Part shown: one piece after another, positions 27,073 to 37,806 of the stretch
How positions within the stretch are numbered: position 1 is the first letter of the stretch
Layout: each line of letters starts with the position of its first letter
Origin: Macrococcus armenti
Lineage (GTDB): Bacteria; Bacillota; Bacilli; Staphylococcales; Staphylococcaceae
Direction of reading: 5' to 3'
Length of the DNA: 64,000 bases
NCBI RefSeq assembly: GCF_020097135.1
Contig: NZ_CP083608.1
Location: 1,984,001-2,048,000, forward strand
The notes under the pieces: model-generated
Told to the model about the DNA's origin: nothing
The model's input: only the letters and a program-made list of their open reading frames with translations
Databases searched by the model: none
Made by a program: the position numbers and the translations under genes

Positions 27073-28685
27073 TACTTTTTAAATACTTTTTGATACTGAA
27101 CATACCCTGATAGATAATGTTCTATATCATCTATTCTCACACGATAACCATGGTGCTTTATAAAGAATGAATTAAGAATTCTTTTCGGATTCTTGAAATA
27201 CATTGCTATTTCTGGATAGAAATATCCTACTCTTTGATATTCTGCTCTCTTATGAATAGTTTTCATAAACTTCTCTTCATCAATATTCTTCTTAATTAAA
27301 TCATCCAGTCCAAGTGATTTTCCTTTTTGTACTAAGTGATACGTTGCCATCATCATTTCAAGAAACGTTGGGAAAGTTGTTTCCCTTTGATAAATATAAT
27401 CTAAGTATCCAGATACATTCTTAATACCCAATTCAAAATATCTTTCATCTGGATTGATTTGAATTAATTCATTAGTACAATATCCAAGCCAATGGTCATG
27501 ATATTTCCAGTAATCTTTCTCTATAAATTTTTCAAACATCGTTTTAACAACATTAAGCCATTTCTCATTATTATCTCTCTGATATAATCTTAATAATGCT
27601 AAAGCTGCTTCACCATCATAGTAAATGATACGGAACTTTTCTTTAACCGATAAATCCGGATAGTTTAATACATGCGTCGTATCTCCATTGGTTACATCAA
27701 TCATACTTAATAGACCTTCTGCGACACTTTGAGCGGCTTTCAAGAATTTATCATTCTTTTCATATTTTAAGTATTCACAAATTGCAAATATAAAGGCAGC
27801 ACTTTGACCTAATTTAATTTCATTTATTTCTTCCGTATCATCAAATATATAGCCTTTTCCGTCTTTTTCAAATAAATAATTAGATATTAAATATTCTATT
27901 GGTTTAGCAGCTATCTTAATATCTTGGTTAGTATAATCGAGACCCTCGATTAAAGCATAAGTAGATGAAGAGTGTCTTAAAGTATTATAAAAACCTATTT
28001 CTTTATCGAAGTGTGGAAAATATCCATAAATGTATCTTCCATTATCCTGAATTTCATTTTTAAGAAAGTCCGTACTTGTAGCAATTAATTTATCTAATTC
28101 TAATGATAAATTTTCAATTTTGCGTAATCCTTTAGTATATCCTGATTCTTCTAGTTCATATAACTCATTTTCATCCAAAAAGAAACTCTTCGTTGTAAAC
28201 TTCATAACTCTTTTACCGGAATACAGCGAGTGTTTGAAAGCACGTTTTTGAGATGTATACTTCAATAAATAATTATTAATATTTTTTTCTGAAAGTATTC
28301 TTTCTTTACCTTGTGGTTTAACAAATGCATTCGCATTAATAACTTCCGGTAAAAAAGAAAGATTCCACATACTATCAAGAACAATCCCATATTCAATGTA
28401 GTTTCTTCGACATTTTTCCATTTCTCTCTTTAGATCATCATAAAATATATCTTCTGTACTGGTAACGATATCAATTTTTATCCATTTCGGATAAGTTCTT
28501 GTTTTTTTCTTAAATTTTTCACAATAATTTATTATGTCTCTTTTTATATTTTTTGATCCCCTAAATAATTTTATATCAGCTTTAATATTTTCTTTTCCTA
28601 AAGAAATGTAAAATTCATCTTTTATTTCTCCATGCTTTTTCTCTACTAGTGCTAACAATTCGTTGATTCTAGTTTCTATAGACAT
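27072..28685 (-). CDS. unrecognised 537-residue protein, probable alpha/alpha-toroid
   Basis: I do not recognise a named family. The start is ATG 28685, 6 bases after GGAGG; an ATG at 28703 is in frame but lies ahead of that site. Residues 1-150 are charged, with a predicted alpha/beta character. From about 215 the protein shows regularly spaced helical pairs with HSSSTYALIEGL, LGQSAAFIFAICEYL, YYDGEAALALLRLY and FLEMMMATYHLV. This recalls (alpha/alpha)6 toroids of glycoside hydrolases, epimerases and lyases. Conserved-looking polar residues (YYDGE, HDHWLGY) would line the central pocket. There is no signal peptide, so it is cytosolic. It lies between the GT2 gene and Sdr-like gene 2 with terminators on both sides, and may process a sugar precursor or glycan for this locus. 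Confidence 0.6.
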   Translation of the reverse strand: MSIETRINELLALVEKKHGEIKDEFYISLGKENIKADIKLFRGSKNIKRDIINYCEKFKKKTRTYPKWIKIDIVTSTEDIFYDDLKREMEKCRRNYIEYGIVLDSMWNLSFLPEVINANAFVKPQGKERILSEKNINNYLLKYTSQKRAFKHSLYSGKRVMKFTTKSFFLDENELYELEESGYTKGLRKIENLSLELDKLIATSTDFLKNEIQDNGRYIYGYFPHFDKEIGFYNTLRHSSSTYALIEGLDYTNQDIKIAAKPIEYLISNYLFEKDGKGYIFDDTEEINEIKLGQSAAFIFAICEYLKYEKNDKFLKAAQSVAEGLLSMIDVTNGDTTHVLNYPDLSVKEKFRIIYYDGEAALALLRLYQRDNNEKWLNVVKTMFEKFIEKDYWKYHDHWLGYCTNELIQINPDERYFELGIKNVSGYLDYIYQRETTFPTFLEMMMATYHLVQKGKSLGLDDLIKKNIDEEKFMKTIHKRAEYQRVGYFYPEIAMYFKNPKRILNSFFIKHHGYRVRIDDIEHYLSGYVQYQKVFKK

Positions 28686-28735
28686 AAGTAACCTCCATAT
28701 CATTTATAACTATCATTTTACCATATTATAAGAAA

Positions 28736-28767
28736 AATTCGGCCATAGATAATATCTATAGCCGAAT
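28736..28767 (-). terminator. terminator of Sdr-like gene 2
   Basis: A 15-bp stem AATTCGGCCATAGAT/ATCTATAGCCGAATT with one mismatch and a 2-3 base loop lies 40 bases after the stop of the giant Sdr-like gene and upstream of the 28685 start. Confidence 0.75.
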
Positions 28768-28805
28768 TATACATAAAAGCTTTTTAGTTTTTATCCGCCA
28801 TTTTC

Positions 28806-31800
28806 TTAACGTCGTTTTCTAAATAATAATAATCCACCTAGTCCAGCTAATAATGCTGCTGGGATACCACTATTATTTGCTTCACCTGTATTAGGTAATT
28901 CTTTCACTTCTTTACCTGGTGTTGGTGTATCTTTTTTACCTGGTTCAGATGGAATTTCCTTACCTGGCTCAGATGGAATTTCCTTACCTGGTTCAGATGG
29001 AATTTCTTTACCTGGTTCAGATGGAATTTCCTTACCTGGTTCAGATGGAATTTCTTTAACCACAAATCCTGAATCGATTGTATAATCATTTCCAGTTAAG
29101 TGTACTTTAATGCTTGTACCATCTGAATCAAGTGCATCGTCTCCAACATTTACTTTCGTTGGATCCATTCCTGCTGGTGTTTCGAACGTTACAACGTAAT
29201 CTCCTGGCTCTAATCCTGTAAAGATGTAGTTACCATTTGCGTCTGTTGTTGTCGTTGCGACCACTGTGCCATCCGGTTTCGTTAATGTTACTTTAACACC
29301 TTCGATTCCTGATTCATTCGCATCCTGGATACCATCTTGATCCTCATCGAACCATACTTTATCGCCTAAATCATACACTGGTGTCTCCTTGATAAATCCT
29401 GAGTCGATTGTCGTATCATTCTTACCGTCAACGTTTACCGTTACTTTCGTTCCGTCGGAATCCTTCGTATCATCGCCGACATTCTCTGTTGTTGGAATGT
29501 AACCGTCTGGTGTCTTGAATTCAATCGTGCTTTCTCCGTTTGGTACGTTCGGGAATTCATAGTATCCGTTTTCATCTGTTACAACTGTTTCTGTTGTTCC
29601 ATCTGGATACGTGATTGTTACTTCCACACCTGGAATTCCTGGTTCACCTTCGTCTTGAACACCGTCATGGTTTGTATCTTCCCATACTGTGTCGCCAACT
29701 TTAACTTTGATGAAGCCGCTGTCGATTGTCATATCATCTGCGTCCTGAATTGTTACGTTTACAACTTGACCATCTGAATCTAATGCGTCATCACCTGCGT
29801 TGACTACTGTTGAACCGTTATAGCCGTCCGGTGTTTCGAACGTTACAACGTAGTCGCCATTCGGTAAATCTGTGAAGATGTAGTTTCCGTTTGCGTCTGT
29901 TGTTGTCGTTACTGTTGTGCCGTCTGGTTTCGTTAATGTTACTGTAACACCTTCGATTCCTGATTCATTCGCATCCTGGATACCATCTTTATCTTCGTCG
30001 AACCATACTTTGTCTCCTAGATCATATACAGGTGTTTCTTTGATGAAACCACTGTCGATTGTCGGATCATCCTTACCGTCAACATTTACCGTTACTTTCG
30101 TTCCATCGGAATCCTTCGTATCATCGCCAACATTCTCTGTAGTTGGGATATAACCATCTGGTGTCTTAAATTCAATCGTGCTTTCTCCATTTGGTACGTT
30201 CGGGAATTCATAGTATCCGTTCTCATCTGTTACAACTGTTTCTGTTGTTCCATCTGGATACGTGATTGTTACTTCCACACCTGGAATTCCTGGTTCACCT
30301 TCGTCTTGAACACCATCATGGTTTGTATCTTCCCATACTGTGTCGCCGACTTTAACTTTGATGAAGCCGCTGTCGATTGTCATGTCATCTGCGTCTTGAA
30401 TTGTTACGTTTACAACTTGACCATCTGAATCTAATGCGTCATCACCTGTGTTGACTACTGTTGGACCATTATAGCCGTCCGGTGTTTCGAACGTTACAAC
30501 ATAGTCACCGTTCGGTAAGTCTGTGAAGATGTAGTTACCATTTGCGTCTGTTGTTGTCGTTACTGTTGTGCCGTCTGGCTTCGTTAATGTTACTGTAACA
30601 CCTTCGATTCCTGACTCATTCGTATCCTGGATACCATCTTTATCTTCGTCGAACCATACTTTGTCTCCTAAGTCGTAGACTTTAATGAAGCCTGAATCGA
30701 TTGTTGGATCATCCTTACCGTCAACGTTTACCGTTACTTTCGTTCCATCTGAATCCTTCGTATCATCGCCAACATTCTCTGTAGTTGGGATATAACCATC
30801 TGGTGTCTTAAATTCAATCGTGCTTTCTCCATTTGGTACGTTCGGGAATTCATAGTATCCGTTCTCATCTGTTACAACTGTTTCTGTTGTTCCATCTGGA
30901 TACGTGATTATTACTTCCACACCTGGAATTCCTGGTTCACCTTCGTCTTGAACACCATCATGGTTTGTATCTTCCCATACTGTGTCGCCGACTTTAACTT
31001 TGATGAAGCCGCTGTCGATTGTCATGTCATCTGCGTCTTGAATTGTTACGTTTACAACTTGACCATCTGAATCTAATGCGTCATCACCTGCGTTGACTAC
31101 TGTTGGACCGTTATAGCCGTCCGGTGTTTCGAACGTTACAACGTAGTCGCCATTCGGTAAGTCTGTGAAGATGTAGTTACCGTTCGCGTCTGTTGTTGTC
31201 GTTACTGTTGTGCCGTCTGGCTTCGTTAATGTTACTGTAACACCTTCGATTCCTGACTCGTTCGCATCCTGAATACCATCTTGGTCCTCATCGTACCAAA
31301 CTTTATCACCTAAATCATAGAGTTCTAATCCTGGAGTAATAGAATCTGAGAGTGAATCCGAAATTGAGTCACTTAATGAATCTGAAATTGAATCGTTAAC
31401 TGAATCACTGATCGAGTCTGAAATTGAATCGTTGATTGAGTCGCTGATTGAATCTGAAATCGAGTCATTTACTGAATCACTGATCGAGTCTGAAATTGAA
31501 TCGTTAACTGAATCACTGATTGAATCTGAAATCGAGTCATTGATTGAGTCACTGATCGAGTCCGAAATTGAATCGTTGATTGAGTCGCTGATTGAATCTG
31601 AGATTGAGTCATTGATTGAATCACTGATCGAATCTGAAATTGAGTCATTTACTGAGTCACTGATCGAATCTGAAATTGAATCGTTGATTGAGTCGCTGAT
31701 TGAATCCGAAATTGAATCATTTACTGAGTCACTGATCGAATCTGAAATTGAGTCATTTACTGAATCACTGATCGAGTCTGAAATTGAATCGTTGATTGAG

Positions 31801-34800
31801 TCGCTGATTGAATCTGAAATCGAGTCATTTACTGAATCACTGATCGAGTCTGAAATTGAATCGTTAACTGAATCACTGATTGAATCTGAAATCGAGTCAT
31901 TGATTGAGTCACTGATCGAGTCCGAAATTGAATCGTTGATTGAGTCGCTGATTGAATCTGAGATTGAGTCATTGATTGAATCACTGATCGAATCTGAAAT
32001 TGAGTCATTTACTGAGTCACTGATCGAATCTGAAATTGAATCGTTGATTGAGTCGCTGATTGAATCCGAAATTGAATCATTTACTGAGTCACTGATCGAA
32101 TCTGAAATTGAGTCATTTACTGAATCACTGATCGAGTCTGAAATTGAATCGTTGATTGAGTCGCTGATTGAATCCGAAATTGAGTCATTTACTGAGTCGC
32201 TGATTGAATCCGAAATTGAATCGTTAACTGAATCACTGATCGAGTCTGAAATTGAATCATTTACTGAATCACTGATCGAGTCTGAAATTGAATCGTTGAT
32301 TGAGTCGCTGATTGAATCCGAAATTGAGTCATTTACTGAGTCGCTGATTGAATCCGAAATTGAGTCATTAACTGAGTCGCTGATTGAATCCGAAATTGAA
32401 TCATTTACTGAGTCACTGATCGAATCGGAAATTGAGTCATTTACTGAATCACTGATCGAGTCTGAAATTGAATCGTTAACTGAATCACTGATTGAATCCG
32501 AAATTGAGTCATTTACTGAGTCACTGATCGAATCCGAAATTGAATCGTTAACTGAATCACTGATTGAATCCGAAATTGAGTCATTTACTGAATCACTGTT
32601 CGAGTCTGAAATTGAATCGTTGATTGAGTCGCTGATTGAATCCGAAATTGAGTCATTTACTGAGTCGCTGATTGAATCCGAAATTGAGTCATTTACTGAA
32701 TCACTGATCGAGTCTGAAATTGAATCGTTAACTGAATCACTGATTGAATCTGAGATTGAGTCATTGATCGAGTCGCTGATTGAATCCGAAATTGAATCGT
32801 TGATTGAGTCGCTGATTGAATCCGAAATTGAGTCATTTACTGAGTCGCTGATTGAATCCGAAATTGAATCGTTAACTGAATCACTGATCGAGTCTGAAAT
32901 TGAATCATTTACTGAATCACTGATCGAGTCTGAAATTGAATCATTTACTGAGTCACTGATCGAATCTGAAATTGAGTCATTTACTGAATCACTGATCGAG
33001 TCTGAAATTGAATCGTTGATTGAGTCGCTGATCGAGTCTGAAATTGAATCGTTAACTGAATCACTGATCGAGTCTGAAATTGAATCATTTACTGAATCAC
33101 TGATCGAGTCTGAAATTGAATCGTTGATTGAGTCGCTGATTGAATCCGAAATTGAGTCATTTACTGAGTCGCTGATTGAATCCGAAATTGAGTCATTAAC
33201 TGAGTCGCTGATTGAATCCGAAATTGAATCATTTACTGAGTCACTGATCGAATCGGAAATTGAATCATTTACTGAGTCACTGATCGAATCTGAAATTGAA
33301 TCATTTACTGAATCACTGATCGAGTCTGAAATTGAATCGTTAACTGAATCACTGATTGAATCAGAAATTGAGTCATTTACTGAGTCACTGATCGAATCCG
33401 AAATTGAATCGTTAACTGAATCACTGATTGAATCCGAAATTGAGTCATTTACTGAATCACTGATCGAGTCTGAAATTGAATCGTTAACTGAATCACTGAT
33501 TGAATCGGAAATTGAGTCATTTACTGAGTCACTAATCGAGTCTGAAATTGAATCGTTAACTGAATCACTGATCGAGTCTGAAATTGAATCGTTGATTGAG
33601 TCGCTGATTGAATCTGAGATTGAGTCATTTACTGAATCACTGATCGAGTCTGAAATTGAATCGTTAACTGAATCACTGATCGAGTCTGAAATTGAATCAT
33701 TTACTGAATCACTGATCGAGTCCGAAATTGAATCGTTGATTGAGTCGCTGATTGAATCCGAAATTGAGTCATTTACTGAGTCGCTGATTGAATCCGAAAT
33801 TGAATCGTTAACTGAATCACTGATCGAGTCTGAAATTGAATCATTTACTGAATCACTGATCGAGTCTGAAATTGAATCATTTACTGAGTCACTGATCGAA
33901 TCTGAAATTGAGTCATTTACTGAATCACTGATCGAGTCTGAAATTGAATCGTTGATTGAGTCGCTGATCGAGTCTGAAATTGAATCGTTAACTGAATCAC
34001 TGATCGAGTCTGAAATTGAATCATTTACTGAATCACTGATCGAGTCTGAAATTGAATCGTTGATTGAGTCGCTGATTGAATCCGAAATTGAGTCATTTAC
34101 TGAGTCGCTGATTGAATCCGAAATTGAATCATTTACTGAGTCACTGATCGAATCTGAAATTGAATCATTTACTGAGTCACTGATCGAATCTGAAATTGAG
34201 TCATTTACTGAATCACTGATCGAGTCTGAAATTGAATCGTTAACTGAATCACTGATTGAATCAGAAATTGAGTCATTTACTGAGTCACTGATCGAATCCG
34301 AAATTGAATCGTTAACTGAATCACTGATTGAATCCGAAATTGAGTCATTTACTGAATCACTGATCGAGTCTGAAATTGAATCGTTAACTGAATCACTGAT
34401 TGAATCGGAAATTGAGTCATTTACTGAGTCACTAATCGAGTCTGAAATTGAATCGTTAACTGAATCACTGATCGAGTCTGAAATTGAATCGTTGATTGAG
34501 TCGCTGATTGAATCTGAGATTGAGTCATTTACTGAATCACTGATCGAGTCTGAAATTGAATCGTTAACTGAATCACTGATTGAATCTGAAATCGAGTCAT
34601 TTACTGAATCACTGATCGAATCTGAAATTGAATCGTTAACTGAATCACTGATCGAGTCTGAAATTGAATCGTTAACTGAATCACTGATTGAATCAGAAAT
34701 TGAGTCATTTACTGAGTCACTGATTGAATCAGAAATTGAATCGTTAACTGAATCACTGATTGAATCAGAAATTGAGTCATTTACTGAATCACTGATCGAG

Positions 34801-37571
34801 TCTGAAATTGAATCGTTAACTGAATCACTGATCGAGTCTGAAATTGAGTCGCTGATTGAATCTGAGATTGAGTCATTGATTGAGTCGCTGATTGAATCTG
34901 AAATTGAGTCATTTACTGAATCACTGATTGAATCAGAAATTGAGTCATTTACTGAATCACTGATCGAATCCGAAATTGAGTCATTTACTGAGTCACTGAT
35001 TGAATCAGAAATTGAGTCATTTACTGAGTCACTGATCGAATCGGAAATTGAATCGTTGATTGAGTCGCTGATTGAATCTGAGATTGAATCGTTAACTGAA
35101 TCACTGATCGAGTCTGAAATTGAATCGTTGATTGAGTCGCTGATCGAGTCAGAGATTGAGTCATTGATTGAGTCGCTGATTGAATCCGAAATTGAATCAT
35201 TAACTGAATCACTGATCGAATCCGAAATTGAGTCATTTACTGAATCACTGATCGAGTCTGAAATTGAATCGTTGATTGAGTCGCTGATCGAGTCAGAGAT
35301 TGAGTCATTGATTGAGTCGCTGATTGAATCCGAAATTGAATCATTAACTGAATCACTGATCGAATCCGAAATTGAATCGTTAACTGAATCACTAATCGAA
35401 TCCGAAATTGAGTCATTTACTGAATCACTGATCGAGTCTGAAATTGAATCGTTGATTGAGTCGCTGATTACTGGATCCAAATAAAATCCTGTATCTATCG
35501 TCATATTGTCTGCACCATTTATTGTGACTGTGACTGTAGCTCCATCTGAGTCTAGTTTATCGTCTCCTATATTTTGTTTCGTAGGAATATAGCCTTCAGG
35601 TGTTTCAAATGTGATTTCGTATGTTTCTCCATCTAACAATCCATCAAATTCATAATATCCATTTACATCAGTATAAATCGATTTACTTGTACCATCCGAA
35701 AAAGTTATCGTTACTAATACATTTTCAAATGGACTTTCATCCGGGCTCGTCCCTTGTATCCCATCTTTATCTACATCTTTCCATACATAGTTTCCAACTT
35801 TATATGTAGGAACTATACCTCCACCTGTTGACGTCCCGCTCGTCGTTTTCAAACCATTTACTACAGTTGCTGTTGTTGTATACCCATATTGATCTGTACT
35901 AGTCATTACTCCACTTATTTTTATAGGATCAGTACTAGTTGAATCATATTTAGAAACCACTCTTATTAAATATGTATCTCCATATAGATGTCCAAAATTT
36001 ATCGTCGCCGAATCGTTACCATATGTAATAGGCATCGACACTTTCGTAAACTTAGAATAATCTGTTATCCTCATACTTTGAGGTAGAGGCACATTAGATG
36101 GTACTTTATACACTTCGATTATTGATGAAGAATTAATATAATTGCTTCCCTCAATTCTAGTATTAACATCCCATCCATATAAAGTAACGCTAGAATAATA
36201 GGCATAATAGTCCATTGGATTTACATATATAATCTCTTCAATCGTATTATTTAATTTATCACGATAATTTAGCATCCCAGAAATGTTCGATGAACTATTA
36301 ATTTTAGTTGTATTCGAATAATTAACACTTATCTGTTTAGAAATAGATTGACCTGCAAAGTTAACTTCCGCTAGCACATTAGCATTGTTAGGTACTGTTT
36401 CTCTATCTATTAGAGAAAGGATACTCATAGATGCATTCACATTTACAAATTTATCCACATAATCCGTGAATGTATAGGTAATTGTTTTAGTAGTTTTGTC
36501 ATACTTGGCAGTCGCAATTACTTGACCTGTGGCATCAGTAAGGTTAGCAGGTACAAACGTTTTAATATTTAAATCATCAGGTGCGACATTTTTTCCATAA
36601 GTATATGTAAATGTGTCTCCCGCTTTAGCATCATCAGAAATATCAAACGTCACTTCATGAACTAATGGTTCCATAACAAAGGGATCAATTATACCGTCAT
36701 TTTTTACAGCTTCATAATACTTATTCGAAGTGATAGAAATCAATCCATTTGAAGTTGTTGCAGCTAAATTTCTTAGTGATGTTGTATCAATTCCTGCCAA
36801 TGTCAAACTTCTCATCATTGAAGTATTACTTGTTAATGATGCGGGTGTCGCTAAAGCCTGATTATTCTCCATTTCATTAGCTGCTACTTGTAACAATGCA
36901 GCTATTATTTGATCTTCTGTGATATCCCCACCACTCATATCGAGTTGTTGAACTGTAGCATTTACTAGCTTTGATTCTATACCTGCATCAGTTAGCGCAG
37001 TTGATATTACTTCTGTTTTTTCTTCTTCTGTTGATACCTTTTCTAATTGATTAATTGTAGAATCCATATTTAACTTAGAATTCTTTGTACTTTGCTCTTC
37101 ATAGTTATTCGTTTCTGTTGTTGGTACCTCTGTTGTTGGTACCTCTGTTGTTGGCGCTTCTGTTGTTGGCGCTTCTGTTGTTGGCACTTCTGTTGTTGGT
37201 GCTTCTGTTGTTGGTGCTTCTGTTGTTGGCGCTTCTGTTGTTGGCACTTCTGTTGTTGGTGCTTCTGTTGTTGGCACTTCTGTTGTTGGTGCTTCTGTTG
37301 TTGGTACTTCTGTTGTTGGTACTTCTGTTGTTGGTACTTCTGTTGTTGGTACTTCTGTTGTTGGTACCTCTGTTGTCGGCGATGTGTCAGGCTTATCTGT
37401 TGTATTTAATGTCTGTCTTGTTTCTTCTGCCTGCACTTCTGCTGGATTTCCTAAAAACAATAAACTTCCTATCAATATTGAAGAAGTACCTACAGTAAAT
37501 TTTCTTATTGAATATTTATTCAATTTGTTGGAAATGAAGTTGTATCTTTTATTATTTGTAGTTTTTCTCAT
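28806..37571 (-). CDS. giant YSIRK/LPXTG Sdr-like surface protein 2
   Basis: About 2921 residues from the ATG at 37571, behind GGGGGCGAAT; the frame extends 12 codons further without a site. Order: YSIRK signal peptide, PTTE tract (about 60-153), helical segment (about 160-235), adhesin-like A region (about 238-588), one divergent B domain ([13 protein letters not shown]; about 589-700), an enormous Ser-rich stalk of 12-residue [12 protein letters not shown] units (about 701-2081), seven more B domains alternating [15 protein letters not shown] and [14 protein letters not shown] types (about 2082-2833), SEPGKEIP repeats, LPNTG at 2892-2896, a membrane helix and RKRR. Sortase anchored. The stalk has some 115 repeat units and could reach far beyond the wall. 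It is a probable GtfA/GtfB substrate, with abundant Ser in Ile/Val/Asn contexts unlike a pure SD region. Ligand unknown. Confidence 0.88.
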   Translation of the reverse strand: MRKTTNNKRYNFISNKLNKYSIRKFTVGTSSILIGSLLFLGNPAEVQAEETRQTLNTTDKPDTSPTTEVPTTEVPTTEVPTTEVPTTEVPTTEAPTTEVPTTEAPTTEVPTTEAPTTEAPTTEAPTTEVPTTEAPTTEAPTTEVPTTEVPTTETNNYEEQSTKNSKLNMDSTINQLEKVSTEEEKTEVISTALTDAGIESKLVNATVQQLDMSGGDITEDQIIAALLQVAANEMENNQALATPASLTSNTSMMRSLTLAGIDTTSLRNLAATTSNGLISITSNKYYEAVKNDGIIDPFVMEPLVHEVTFDISDDAKAGDTFTYTYGKNVAPDDLNIKTFVPANLTDATGQVIATAKYDKTTKTITYTFTDYVDKFVNVNASMSILSLIDRETVPNNANVLAEVNFAGQSISKQISVNYSNTTKINSSSNISGMLNYRDKLNNTIEEIIYVNPMDYYAYYSSVTLYGWDVNTRIEGSNYINSSSIIEVYKVPSNVPLPQSMRITDYSKFTKVSMPITYGNDSATINFGHLYGDTYLIRVVSKYDSTSTDPIKISGVMTSTDQYGYTTTATVVNGLKTTSGTSTGGGIVPTYKVGNYVWKDVDKDGIQGTSPDESPFENVLVTITFSDGTSKSIYTDVNGYYEFDGLLDGETYEITFETPEGYIPTKQNIGDDKLDSDGATVTVTINGADNMTIDTGFYLDPVISDSINDSISDSISDSVNDSISDSISDSVNDSISDSISDSVNDSISDSISDSINDSISDSISDSINDSISDSISDSVNDSISDSISDSVNDSISDSISDSINDSISDSISDSINDSISDSISDSVNDSISDSISDSINDSISDSISDSVNDSISDSISDSVNDSISDSISDSVNDSISDSISDSVNDSISDSISDSINDSISDSISDSISDSISDSVNDSISDSISDSVNDSISDSISDSVNDSISDSISDSVNDSISDSISDSVNDSISDSISDSVNDSISDSISDSVNDSISDSISDSVNDSISDSISDSVNDSISDSISDSINDSISDSISDSVNDSISDSISDSVNDSISDSISDSVNDSISDSISDSVNDSISDSISDSVNDSISDSISDSVNDSISDSISDSVNDSISDSISDSVNDSISDSISDSVNDSISDSISDSVNDSISDSISDSVNDSISDSISDSINDSISDSISDSVNDSISDSISDSVNDSISDSISDSINDSISDSISDSVNDSISDSISDSVNDSISDSISDSVNDSISDSISDSVNDSISDSISDSVNDSISDSISDSINDSISDSISDSVNDSISDSISDSVNDSISDSISDSVNDSISDSISDSINDSISDSISDSVNDSISDSISDSVNDSISDSISDSVNDSISDSISDSVNDSISDSISDSVNDSISDSISDSVNDSISDSISDSVNDSISDSISDSVNDSISDSISDSVNDSISDSISDSVNDSISDSISDSVNDSISDSISDSVNDSISDSISDSINDSISDSISDSVNDSISDSISDSVNDSISDSISDSINDSISDSISDSVNDSISDSISDSVNDSISDSISDSVNDSISDSISDSVNDSISDSISDSVNDSISDSISDSINDSISDSISDSINDSISDSISDSVNDSISDSISDSVNDSISDSISDSVNDSISDSISDSINDSISDSNSDSVNDSISDSISDSVNDSISDSISDSVNDSISDSISDSVNDSISDSISDSVNDSISDSISDSVNDSISDSISDSVNDSISDSISDSVNDSISDSISDSINDSISDSISDSVNDSISDSISDSVNDSISDSISDSVNDSISDSISDSINDSISDSISDSVNDSISDSISDSVNDSISDSISDSINDSISDSISDSVNDSISDSISDSINDSISDSISDSINDSISDSISDSINDSISDSISDSVNDSISDSISDSVNDSISDSISDSINDSISDSISDSVNDSISDSISDSVNDSISDSISDSINDSISDSISDSVNDSISDSISDSINDSISDSISDSINDSISDSISDSINDSISDSISDSVNDSISDSISDSVNDSISDSISDSINDSISDSISDSVNDSISDSLSDSISDSLSDSITPGLELYDLGDKVWYDEDQDGIQDANESGIEGVTVTLTKPDGTTVTTTTDANGNYIFTDLPNGDYVVTFETPDGYNGPTVVNAGDDALDSDGQVVNVTIQDADDMTIDSGFIKVKVGDTVWEDTNHDGVQDEGEPGIPGVEVIITYPDGTTETVVTDENGYYEFPNVPNGESTIEFKTPDGYIPTTENVGDDTKDSDGTKVTVNVDGKDDPTIDSGFIKVYDLGDKVWFDEDKDGIQDTNESGIEGVTVTLTKPDGTTVTTTTDANGNYIFTDLPNGDYVVTFETPDGYNGPTVVNTGDDALDSDGQVVNVTIQDADDMTIDSGFIKVKVGDTVWEDTNHDGVQDEGEPGIPGVEVTITYPDGTTETVVTDENGYYEFPNVPNGESTIEFKTPDGYIPTTENVGDDTKDSDGTKVTVNVDGKDDPTIDSGFIKETPVYDLGDKVWFDEDKDGIQDANESGIEGVTVTLTKPDGTTVTTTTDANGNYIFTDLPNGDYVVTFETPDGYNGSTVVNAGDDALDSDGQVVNVTIQDADDMTIDSGFIKVKVGDTVWEDTNHDGVQDEGEPGIPGVEVTITYPDGTTETVVTDENGYYEFPNVPNGESTIEFKTPDGYIPTTENVGDDTKDSDGTKVTVNVDGKNDTTIDSGFIKETPVYDLGDKVWFDEDQDGIQDANESGIEGVKVTLTKPDGTVVATTTTDANGNYIFTGLEPGDYVVTFETPAGMDPTKVNVGDDALDSDGTSIKVHLTGNDYTIDSGFVVKEIPSEPGKEIPSEPGKEIPSEPGKEIPSEPGKEIPSEPGKKDTPTPGKEVKELPNTGEANNSGIPAALLAGLGGLLLFRKRR
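29075..31325 (-). repeat. seven tandem B-domain repeats of Sdr-like protein 2
   Basis: Roughly 320-bp units alternate between two B-domain types. Pairs inside the array and against the other Sdr-like genes are nearly identical in DNA. Confidence 0.85.
31345..35470 (-). repeat. 36-bp coding minisatellite, about 115 units
   Basis: Units code [13 protein letters not shown]. Higher-order copies are visible: 31441-31800 is repeated exactly at 31801-32160 (360 bp, ten units), and a stretch of at least 300 bp from 33361 recurs at 34261 (900-bp offset, 25 units). One unit group is shortened near 34850 ([12 protein letters not shown]). Confidence 0.95.
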
Positions 37572-37754
37572 ATTCGCCCCCGAATTAATATAAATTTTAT
37601 ATTGCAAACAATTTAAGCATAATATAAATATAAATTATTTCATTTGTTTTAAAAAGCGACATTTTTCCAGTAAATGTCCACCTTTATTATATATCATATG
37701 TATTTACTTTGTTATTATTGAGTTTCATCCTATATTATACATTTATTTAACATA

Positions 37755-37796
37755 AAAAAATAGAGGAGCGAATATTAAATTCGTTCCTCTATTTTT
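37755..37796 (-). terminator. terminator of Sdr-like gene 3
   Basis: An 18-bp stem AAAAATAGAGGAGCGAAT/ATTCGTTCCTCTATTTTT with one G-T pair and a 6-base loop lies just after the stop at 37807. Confidence 0.88.
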
Positions 37797-37806
37797 AATG
37801 TTTTTA

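Noticed and set aside
31345-35470. CRISPR-like array (36-bp period)
   Set aside because: The period is a coding repeat with no unique spacers between units, no leader and no cas genes; it translates into the Sdr stalk.
31432-35484. Very long open frame on the plus strand opposite the Sdr-like 2 stalk (Glu/Ser/Ile repeats)
   Set aside because: It is a shadow of the 36-bp repeat: the unit happens to lack stops in this frame. It has no ribosome binding site, signal or non-repetitive part. The same holds for the antisense frames at 4382-7948, 19309-20706, 37085-37498 and 39977-41464.
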